In this document: piece by piece, positions 58,079 to 64,000 of the stretch | How the letters are laid out: each line of letters starts with the position of its first letter | Position numbering within the stretch: the stretch's first letter is position 1 | From: Thalassolituus oleivorans MIL-1 | Lineage (GTDB): Bacteria; Pseudomonadota; Gammaproteobacteria; Pseudomonadales; Oceanobacteraceae | DNA length: 64,000 nucleotides | Assembly: GCF_000355675.1 (NCBI RefSeq) | Contig: NC_020888.1 | Span: 2,711,501-2,775,500, forward strand | Direction: 5' to 3' | Notes under the pieces: generated by a model | Database searches by the model: none | Told to the model about the DNA's origin: nothing | Seen by the model: the letters and a program-made list of their open reading frames with translations, nothing else | Translations under genes and position numbers: made by a program

Positions 58079-59710
58079 TTAAATAACCGCCAGTTCTATA
58101 TTTTCCGGCAGCAGTTTTTCAATATCTTCCACCGTTTCACAGTGCGGCAATCGCGTCAGTACCGTACGTAAATACGCGTAGGGTTCGAGTCCATTCGCTT
58201 TGGCGGTTTCTATTATGCTGTACAGCATGGCGCTGGCCTTTGCACCACGTTGACTATCGCTAAACAGCCAATTTTTGCGTCCAATCGCAAACGGTCTGAT
58301 GGCATTTTCGACTGGGTTGTTGTCTATGTTCAGTCGGCCATCGCTGATGTATACCGTGAGCTTATCCCAGTTTTTATCAAGGTAGGCTAACGCTTCGCCC
58401 GTTTTTCCTTTAGGCAGGGTCTGTTGCAACGCTTTATCCAGCCAAGCTCTGAGTTTATTGAGCTGGGGAAGGCTTTTTTCTTGTCGAATTTGATATTTTT
58501 GTTCGGCTGATTGGTCTTTGATGCTAGCTTCGATAGCGTAAAGCCCTTTGATCATGGTGATCGCCATATCGGCTTTGCTGACTTTCCCTTTCGGGCTAGG
58601 GCTGACTTTTTGCGCCTCGATAAATTTACGACGAGCATGAGCCATGCAGCCTAATGCTGTGACGCCTTCTTGCTGCCCAATTCGGTGATAACCCGCGTAA
58701 TCATCAGTTTGCAGGTAGCCTTGATAGTCGCCTAATAGCGAGGCTGCAACGTCTGTACGTCGACTACTCGCGTAATCAAATAAGATGATGGGATGTTCTC
58801 GATCACCGGTTTTTCGGACCCACATGTAGCTGAGACTTTCGGCCGTTTTATCCGGTTCTTTTAACACCTGCACCCGAGTTTCATCCATGTGGATGTAGTC
58901 GCTATCCAGAAGTTGATCATTCAGCAGGTTATAGAGCGGTTGCAGACATTCACTGCTTTTGATCATCCAGTTGGCTAAGGTGTTACGCGGTAAATGAATG
59001 CCCATTCGTTTGAAAATGGTTTCCATCCGGTAGAGAGGTAAACCGTCTTGATATTTGGCAACCGCAATGTGGGCGAGTAAGCCTGGGCTGGCATTGCTCT
59101 TAGGAAGCGGTTGTTTCGGAAGTTCAGCAATGTGCACGCCGTTTTCGCAGGCCTTACACGCGTATTTTTTGCGGGCATGAACGAGCACCTGAACCACAGC
59201 AGGAATAATATCCAGTTGTTCGCTGGTGTCTTCACCGATGCAGGTTTTTACACAGCCACATTCACAACGTTTATCGACTTCAGCAAGATCGTGTTCGATA
59301 CGTACTCGCGGTAATACCGCAGGCAGAGGTTTACGGCCGGAGGCTTTTTTAGGCGCAGACGATACAGCATCAGAGGCTGATTCTGCGGTGCTCACTTCTG
59401 CATCAATGGACTCTGCGATTTCAGGAGCAGAGGCATCATTCTCATGTTCGACTTCATCAAACAATTCGGCTTGCTGATCACTCTTCTCGCTGCTTTTACC
59501 AAACTGACGCTGTTTAAACAGAATGATCTGTTCTTCCAAAAACTGGATACGTGATTGTTTTTTATTTAACAGTACTTGATGGTGATGAATTAATTGTTCT
59601 TTTTTTTCCAACTGATTCTGTTGCGATTGCAATAACTGACTCTGCGCTAAAAGCTGTTGTTTTAGCGCAACAATATCGTCAGGTAAGTGATCAGCCGGTG
59701 GTGTTTTCAT
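58079..59710 (-). CDS. tnpC: IS66 transposase (TnpC)
   Basis: A 543-residue DDE transposase. The N-terminus is a Leu/Gln-rich coiled coil (residues about 10-70), then a zinc-binding region with CECGCVKTC and YACKACENG. The catalytic region has YIHMDETRVQVL, QGYLQTDDYAGYH and DNNPVENAIRPFAIGRKNW, consistent with the DDE residues. It is full length for the family, and the frame is open, so the element is probably active. Confidence 0.97.
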   Translation of the reverse strand: MKTPPADHLPDDIVALKQQLLAQSQLLQSQQNQLEKKEQLIHHHQVLLNKKQSRIQFLEEQIILFKQRQFGKSSEKSDQQAELFDEVEHENDASAPEIAESIDAEVSTAESASDAVSSAPKKASGRKPLPAVLPRVRIEHDLAEVDKRCECGCVKTCIGEDTSEQLDIIPAVVQVLVHARKKYACKACENGVHIAELPKQPLPKSNASPGLLAHIAVAKYQDGLPLYRMETIFKRMGIHLPRNTLANWMIKSSECLQPLYNLLNDQLLDSDYIHMDETRVQVLKEPDKTAESLSYMWVRKTGDREHPIILFDYASSRRTDVAASLLGDYQGYLQTDDYAGYHRIGQQEGVTALGCMAHARRKFIEAQKVSPSPKGKVSKADMAITMIKGLYAIEASIKDQSAEQKYQIRQEKSLPQLNKLRAWLDKALQQTLPKGKTGEALAYLDKNWDKLTVYISDGRLNIDNNPVENAIRPFAIGRKNWLFSDSQRGAKASAMLYSIIETAKANGLEPYAYLRTVLTRLPHCETVEDIEKLLPENIELAVI

Positions 59711-59733
59711 GGGGTTGGATTATACCAAACCCG

Positions 59734-60090
59734 TTAATTTATAGCAGAGTAAAATAGCGTTTCATGCGGTTTATTATTAAAAATATCCAGTCCATCCAAC
59801 AATAAATTCAGTTGGTAACCGTCAATACAGAGGGATGCAGTGTCGGTCGGCTTTAGCCATTTAAAGCGTTGCTTTTCCAACCGCTTATACCACAGCACAA
59901 AGCCATTGCGCTCCCAGTACAGTAGCTTAACTTTATCGCGGTTACGATTACAAAAGACGAACAGCGCATTGATCATGGGGTTGAGTTCTAACTCCTGCTC
60001 AATCAGAGCGGACAAGCCATTAATCGACTTGCGCATATCCACCGCGCCTGCGTATAAATACACCTGAACCGATGCGCTAGGCCGAAGCAT
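59734..60090 (-). CDS. tnpB: IS66 accessory protein TnpB
   Basis: A 118-residue IS66 Orf2 protein, required for transposition in this family. Diagnostic parts are YLYAGAVDMRKSINGLSALI, LFVFCNRNRDKVKLLYWERN and GFVLWYKRLEK. The start at 60090 has GAGG upstream and overlaps tnpA by 14 bp; a longer start at 60153 lies within tnpA. Confidence 0.95.
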   Translation of the reverse strand: MLRPSASVQVYLYAGAVDMRKSINGLSALIEQELELNPMINALFVFCNRNRDKVKLLYWERNGFVLWYKRLEKQRFKWLKPTDTASLCIDGYQLNLLLDGLDIFNNKPHETLFYSAIN

Positions 60091-60376
60091 ACAAAAGTCC
60101 TCGATCATTAAGAGCCACCAAGAGATCGGGTAAAGCCTCGGTTGGCAGTTCAATCAACACCTGCGAGCCCAATCGTAGTCGTGCCGGAGCCGAGGACGTC
60201 AGTGTGATAGGGATCAGAGCCTTGGTTTTCGTTAACTCGGTCTTGGGCGACAAACGTTTTCGCCAATACTGAAAATTATGAACGGCTATGTTGTGCTGCT
60301 GGCAAAAGGCAACTTGCGATAATCCACTGGCGTGCCAGAGATTAAGGTGTTGTTGCCATTGTTCCGATTTGGTCAT
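60077..60376 (-). CDS. tnpA: IS66 accessory protein TnpA
   Basis: A 99-residue IS66 Orf1-like protein with an N-terminal helix-turn-helix-like region (LWHASGLSQVAFCQQHNIAV, FQYWRKRL), likely DNA binding. First gene of the element, overlapping tnpB. Confidence 0.93.
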   Translation of the reverse strand: MTKSEQWQQHLNLWHASGLSQVAFCQQHNIAVHNFQYWRKRLSPKTELTKTKALIPITLTSSAPARLRLGSQVLIELPTEALPDLLVALNDRGLLYASA

Positions 60377-60456
60377 GAGCTGTCTCGTTAAATAATTTGA
60401 AGACAGCTTAAAGGGATGTTGGCGTGGGTTTTAGGTGGGGTTGTTTGAGCGCTTAC

Positions 60457-60606
60457 GTTCAAAAACGGCATACCTACTCGTTTTGCTAAGTCTTCATTCG
60501 ATTGGTCAAGTACCGTTGAATCGTCAGCCTGAGCTAAACCAGCCCCCAGAGCAAACAGACACAATATCCCAAACAACCCAAAATCAAAGAATCGTAAACT
60601 AGCCAT
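60457..60606 (-). pseudogene. 5' fragment of the exported-protein gene
   Basis: The first 50 codons (signal peptide and start of the mature protein, ending MPFLN) match the gene at 56697-57227, with one synonymous or near-neutral change. It then runs into the IS66 right end. No functional product is expected. Confidence 0.93.
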
Positions 60607-61427
60607 TCAATAACCCTCCCTGTCTTCCGTACCTAAGTGGTGAATTTTTATTAGAGCTATTCTGGCAGGTGAACGATTACCGAGTTCCAATATTTCTTAG
60701 AAAAATCAGCCAAAGACTGAAAATGTCCGGACGAAATTAGACGCGAGACAAAAGACGTCCATTAAGTATCAAATCGAACATCACACTAAAAATGCCACAA
60801 TATTAAATCGGCGTAACATGGAGATAAAACCTTAATAAAATACGGCTTAGACACGAAAACCAAATAATAATAGAAGGCCGATGTTGACCAGAAATTAGAG
60901 GCTAATAAGAAAATTTTGATAATTATTTTCGGAGGTTTTATCGGTTTCGCGAGTTATACAATAGAAAAAATATCCCTTCAAAACCTAAATTTCAGGAATT
61001 TTGGGATGAGCCACACGTACCCAATAAGCCAAATGAGGCTGCCCAACAATCGCCACCTATATTCTTTTTAGAAATAAAACTTTTACTATTTATTCTTTTG
61101 AAGTAATCGCTTGCCAGTTTACTATAGGCAGATATCGTTGCCTCTATCTTTCAACATCTGCAACGCGCACCTTCCATTCAGTGGGTCGAAAGCCCAAGGA
61201 AGTACAATGAATACCGCAAACATCACTTCTGCCGACATTATCAGCACCGCAGGTACAAACAACCTTGGGCTGACTAAAGAAGCCATCGAAAAGCTCAACG
61301 AAGAGTACAAACCACTCAACTTCGAAGAGCGCATTCAGCGTGTTTACCAAGACTTCGCTGCGGACAAAATACTGGTAACTTCGTCATTTGCGGCGACTTC
61401 AGCCTACTTTTTGCACATTATTTCAAC
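60457..61427. repeat. 971-bp direct repeat, copy B (right of IS66)
   Basis: Begins GTTCAAAA inside the exported-protein gene fragment and ends ATTTCAAC inside intact cysH. It carries the complete divergent intergenic region (60607-61206), so cysH keeps its native upstream sequence. Differences from copy A are few, so the duplication is recent. Confidence 0.97.
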
Positions 61428-61932
61428 GATTCGACCAGAGCAGCTGATCCACTTCGTAAATACTGGTTACCACTTTGCACAGACATTAGAGTACCGCGAC
61501 TATCTGATAGACCGCTTCCATCTGAGGGTTGCAGATCTAACTCCCGACAAGCATCTGCACGCATACTCACTGTCGGAAAACCTGTGGGAAACCGATCCAG
61601 ATTTATGCTGTTCAGTGAATAAGGTCAAACCGCTAGAGGAAGTGAAAGCTCGTTACAATATTTGGATTTCAAGTCTCATGGGCTGGCAATCGGATCACCG
61701 AGCGTCACTGAACATCTTTGAAGAACGCAGAGGCATTATCAAGTTCAATCCTATGCTTGATGTCACCAAAGAAGAACGTGATGCCTACATTGCTACTCAT
61801 GACCTGCCTTTCCACCCAATGGTTGCCGAAGGTTATGAATCTATTGGCTGCTCACATTGCACAGTTAAAGGCGAAGGCCGCGCAGGACGCTGGCAAGGAA
61901 AAGAGAAAACTGAATGCGGGCTTCATCTTTAA
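61207..61932 (+). CDS. cysH: Adenylylsulfate/phosphoadenylylsulfate reductase
   Basis: CysH reduces activated sulfate to sulfite in cysteine synthesis. The 241-residue protein has VTSSFAATSAYFLHIIS as the nucleotide-binding start. Paired cysteines in DLCCSVNKVKPL and GCSHCTVKGEGRAGRW fit a [4Fe-4S] enzyme that uses APS, as in Pseudomonas. The catalytic C-terminal motif is ECGLHL. The start at 61207 was chosen over an upstream 32-codon extension because AAGGAAG precedes it. Confidence 0.97.
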   Translation: MNTANITSADIISTAGTNNLGLTKEAIEKLNEEYKPLNFEERIQRVYQDFAADKILVTSSFAATSAYFLHIISTIRPEQLIHFVNTGYHFAQTLEYRDYLIDRFHLRVADLTPDKHLHAYSLSENLWETDPDLCCSVNKVKPLEEVKARYNIWISSLMGWQSDHRASLNIFEERRGIIKFNPMLDVTKEERDAYIATHDLPFHPMVAEGYESIGCSHCTVKGEGRAGRWQGKEKTECGLHL

Positions 61933-61956
61933 TTTAATAGACCAGTCCACACCCAT

Positions 61957-61986
61957 AAAAAAGCCTCGTCTATAACGAGGCTTTTT
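61957..61986 (+). terminator. Rho-independent terminator of cysH
   Basis: AAGCCTCGT and ACGAGGCTT pair around CTATA, with A-run before and T-run after. Confidence 0.93.
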
Positions 61987-62000
61987 GACGCAACATGGAA

Positions 62001-62126
62001 TTACGCTACTTTTTTAAGCTTTTTCTTCAAGCTTTTTAACTTGCCTTCTTGCTTAGAAATTTTAGCTTTACGTGCTTTGATTTCTTTTTTGATACTAACA
62101 ACTTGTTTAGAAACTTTCTTAGACAT
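62001..62126 (-). CDS. Very basic 41-residue protein
   Basis: A small open frame from ATG at 62126, with AAGGG upstream, encoding MSKKVSKQVVSIKKEIKARK and ending LKKKLKKVA. About 40 percent of residues are Lys or Arg and it should form one amphipathic helix. It lies 40 bp before the RHH gene's stop (on the same strand, downstream of it) and may be co-transcribed. A nucleic-acid-binding role is a guess. Confidence 0.6.
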   Translation of the reverse strand: MSKKVSKQVVSIKKEIKARKAKISKQEGKLKSLKKKLKKVA

Positions 62127-62165
62127 GGTTATTCCCTTCTTTTCTTTAATATTTGGCTTACGCCC

Positions 62166-62429
62166 TCATTGATCATCAGTCTCTTGGTGTTCTCGAATAA
62201 AGCTACGAATAAATCGTCGAATCTCCCTGGCTGCACTGGTATCTAAATCGTCACACAAAGCTAAAAACTCATCGCGCTCAACACCATTGATGCGAATCAA
62301 CAACTGGGCGTCATTCTTAACTTTCGGTTTTTTCTTACTACCAGTCTCCTTTTTATCAGGGGCGGATTCAGACTTAGTTTTATCCACAAAAGAACTCAAC
62401 AAGATTGAAGATATATTTATGATATACAA
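62166..62429 (-). CDS. Putative ribbon-helix-helix-like small protein
   Basis: An 87-residue frame (TTG at 62429); a shorter GTG start at 62387 is more likely because a palindrome covers the longer start. A Lys-rich N-terminus is followed by DAQLLIRINGVERDEFLALC and DTSAAREIRRFIRSFIRE, a strand plus two helices compatible with an Arc/MetJ-type fold. No partner toxin is seen beside it. Confidence 0.65.
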   Translation of the reverse strand: MYIINISSILLSSFVDKTKSESAPDKKETGSKKKPKVKNDAQLLIRINGVERDEFLALCDDLDTSAAREIRRFIRSFIREHQETDDQ

Positions 62430-62438
62430 AATATATCA
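62420..62438. promoter_or_regulatory. Palindrome upstream of the small RHH-like gene
   Basis: TGATATA-CAAAA-TATATCA, perfect 7-bp arms. Its place at the gene start suits an autoregulatory operator; unproven. Confidence 0.45.
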
Positions 62439-62501
62439 CCATTCAACAATCCTAGCGAAATGAAATATTAAGTTTTTATGACACTTGAATTCGAAAAATA
62501 C

Positions 62502-62529
62502 AAAAAAGGCCGCAAAAGCGGCCTTTTTT
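62502..62529. terminator. Rho-independent terminator of purL
   Basis: AAAAAAGGCCGC-AAAA-GCGGCCTTTTTT, flanked for either direction; on the minus strand it follows purL. Confidence 0.93.
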
Positions 62530-62530
62530 A

Positions 62531-62555
62531 TCGCGCATACGATGCGCTCCTACGA
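62531..62555. repeat. Single REP-like palindrome after purL
   Basis: TCGCGCAT-ACG-ATGCGCTCCTACGA: a perfect GCGCAT/ATGCGC stem with the same GCTCCTACG tail as the flagellar REP elements. It lies between the purL stop and its terminator. Confidence 0.65.
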
Positions 62556-62573
62556 GTTGATTTCAACGATCAA

Positions 62574-64000
62574 TCAATTCTCTTCACACCATACCCGCGC
62601 ATTGCGGAACATACGCATCCACGCACCGTCTTCGCTCCAATCTTCGCTAGGAATATAAGAGTTCTGAACAGCACGGAATACGCGCTCTGGATGCGGCATC
62701 ATAATAGTAACGCGACCTTCGTTTGCCGTTAAACCGGTAATACCTTGCGGTGAGCCGTTCGGGTTGGCTGGGTATTGCTGCGTCACTTGGCCATAGTTAT
62801 CAACGTAACGCAGGGCAATTTGACCGACTAGTTCGTTGATATCGTCTTCAGAAGCAAACTCAGCACGACCTTCACCGTGTGCCACAGCAATCGGCATTCG
62901 TGAACCAGCCATACCTGAGAGGAATACGGAATCCGATTCTTGTACTTCAACCATGGCAACACGCGCTTCAAACTGCTCGCTCATGTTACGTACAAAGTGT
63001 GGCCAGTGTTCAGCACCCGGAATCAACTCGTGCAAGTTGGACAGCATCTGACAGCCGTTACATACACCAAGAGCGAACGTATCTTCACGTTCGAAGAAGG
63101 CTTTAAACTGGCTACGTGCTTGCTCGTTGAAGAGAATAGACTTCGCCCAACCTTCACCGGCACCCAATACGTCACCGTAAGAGAAACCACCACACGCCAC
63201 TAGGCCACGGAAGTTTTCAAACGTCACTGCACCGCTTAATACATCACTCATGTGTACATCGACGGTATCAAAGCCAGCACGATCAAACGCCGCTGCCATT
63301 TCGATTTGGCCGTTGACACCTTGCTCACGCAAAATGGCAACGCATGGGCGGCCTTCAAGACCCGCAGCAATGTCGTCGTTAATGTCGAACGTTAATTCGG
63401 CATTAATACCTGGGTTTTCCGCGTCTAATAGAGCATCGAATTCTTGCTTCGCACATTCAACGTTGTCGCGACGCGCCTGAATTTCGTAGCTAGTTTGTGA
63501 CCACAAACGCTGCCAAGTCACACGACTTTCGCTCAATACGTCTTCGTCTTGGAAGCTGAAGATAATCTGGTCGTCTTCATTAATAGAGCCGATCACCTGA
63601 GTGCATTCACCCAAGCCTGCGCCTTCGAACTGCGCCAGCACTTCTTCTAGGTCATCGCGGCGAACCTGCATGACGGCACCGAGTTCTTCCGCAAACAAAG
63701 CTGCGGCTAAATCTGCTTCGGTTTCGGCCAACAGATCAAGCTTAACGTCAATACCACAATGTCCGGCAAACGCCATTTCCGTTAATGTGGCGAATAAACC
63801 ACCGTCGGAACGGTCGTGGTAAGCCAGCAATTTATCATCGCTATTTAAGCCCTGAACAACAGCGAAAAAGGCTTTTAAATCTTCGGCATCATCAAGGTCG
63901 GCCGGTTGTTGGCCAACTTGTTGATACACCTGCGCTAAGCACGAGGCACCTAAACGATTTTGCCCACGGCCCAAATCCACTAACACTAAGTCGGTTTCAC
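62574..64000 (-). CDS. purL: Phosphoribosylformylglycinamidine synthase, C-terminal part (5' end outside window)
   Basis: PurL makes FGAM from FGAR and glutamine in purine synthesis. The visible 475 codons hold part of the second AIRS-type domain ([33 protein letters not shown]) and the whole class I glutamine amidotransferase domain. That domain has the nucleophile Cys in [14 protein letters not shown], His in [10 protein letters not shown], and the start [15 protein letters not shown]. The gene is open through the window edge and ends WCEEN. Confidence 0.98.
   Translation of the reverse strand, partial: ETDLVLVDLGRGQNRLGASCLAQVYQQVGQQPADLDDAEDLKAFFAVVQGLNSDDKLLAYHDRSDGGLFATLTEMAFAGHCGIDVKLDLLAETEADLAAALFAEELGAVMQVRRDDLEEVLAQFEGAGLGECTQVIGSINEDDQIIFSFQDEDVLSESRVTWQRLWSQTSYEIQARRDNVECAKQEFDALLDAENPGINAELTFDINDDIAAGLEGRPCVAILREQGVNGQIEMAAAFDRAGFDTVDVHMSDVLSGAVTFENFRGLVACGGFSYGDVLGAGEGWAKSILFNEQARSQFKAFFEREDTFALGVCNGCQMLSNLHELIPGAEHWPHFVRNMSEQFEARVAMVEVQESDSVFLSGMAGSRMPIAVAHGEGRAEFASEDDINELVGQIALRYVDNYGQVTQQYPANPNGSPQGITGLTANEGRVTIMMPHPERVFRAVQNSYIPSEDWSEDGAWMRMFRNARVWCEEN

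Larger units (their letters stand above)
58049..60456 (-). mobile_element. IS66-family insertion sequence, complete
   Basis: 2408 bp with terminal inverted repeats that begin GTAAGCGCTCAA and continue CAACCCCACCTA with one difference between ends. It holds tnpA, tnpB and tnpC, all intact. IS66 elements make 8-bp target duplications, but here the flanks differ: ATTTCAAC on the left (from cysH) and GTTCAAAA on the right (from the exported-protein gene). That fits recombination between two IS66 copies rather than simple insertion. Confidence 0.96.

Noticed and set aside
58049-60456. Simple IS66 insertion into cysH
   Set aside because: The 8-bp flanks differ and 971 bp are repeated on the two sides, so a one-step insertion cannot explain it.
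62166-62429. Toxin-antitoxin module at the small RHH-like gene
   Set aside because: The neighbour is a 41-residue Lys-rich helix with no toxin-like domain; nothing else small and adjacent fits.

Overview
The window is a chromosome segment of moderate GC from a polarly flagellated marine gammaproteobacterium, probably of the Oceanospirillales/Saccharospirillaceae type. The evidence is the Pseudomonas-like flagellar cluster order (flgZ-flgN-flgM-flgA / cheV-cheR-flgBCDE-flgFGH...JKL), good sigma-54 and sigma-28 promoter matches, a FadE-type acyl-CoA dehydrogenase, TatT-associated TRAP transport and a [4Fe-4S]-type CysH. The genus is inference only.

Region 1 (1-20,900) is the rod/hook/ring cluster. 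flgB-C-D-E, flgF-G-H and flgJ-K-L lie on the minus strand, with cheV-cheR upstream of flgB; flgA-flgM-flgN-flgZ diverge on the plus strand. Four arrays of REP-type palindromes (5.33-5.68, 7.25-7.60, 8.16-8.52 and 10.94-11.14 kb) break up the cluster. A REP-associated tyrosine transposase (RAYT) sits between two of them. flgI and the small coiled-coil gene after it are inverted relative to the rest of the operon, exactly between oppositely oriented arrays. Each separated transcription unit (flgA, flgB, flgF, flgI, flgJ) has its own sigma-54-type promoter match, which may explain how the cluster tolerates the break-up.

Region 2 (20.9-33.5 kb): tRNA-Arg(CCT); a tetR gene diverging, across twin palindromic operators, from a hydrolase mini-operon; a three-gene ZorA/ZorB-like ion-driven motor operon with a small Cys-containing partner; fadE; two YbjQ-family genes with an M48 peptidase; trxB; and an orphan protein with a MshEN/GspE-N-like front end.

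Region 3 (33.5-47.6 kb): a TatT-SBP-TRAP permease operon, a PIN-PhoH ATPase, a CPA2 potassium/proton antiporter, a 936-residue predicted outer-membrane gluzincin with beta-propeller and beta-barrel, an Asp-nucleophile alpha/beta hydrolase and truC.

Region 4 (47.6-54.5 kb): an 0.85 kb AT-rich intergenic region with four co-oriented DnaA-box matches, dsbC, the ribosomal operon rpsP-rimM-trmD-rplS, a decayed emrAB remnant and a Na/Pi cotransporter.

Region 5 (54.5-64 kb): an APC-type permease, a one-domain voltage-gated channel, and a 971-bp direct duplication (5' part of an exported-protein gene, the intergenic region and the 5' part of cysH) whose two copies flank an IS66 element with intact tnpABC. 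The unequal flanks of the IS fit recombination between two IS66 copies. The window ends with cysH, two small basic/ribbon-helix-helix genes and the 3' part of purL.
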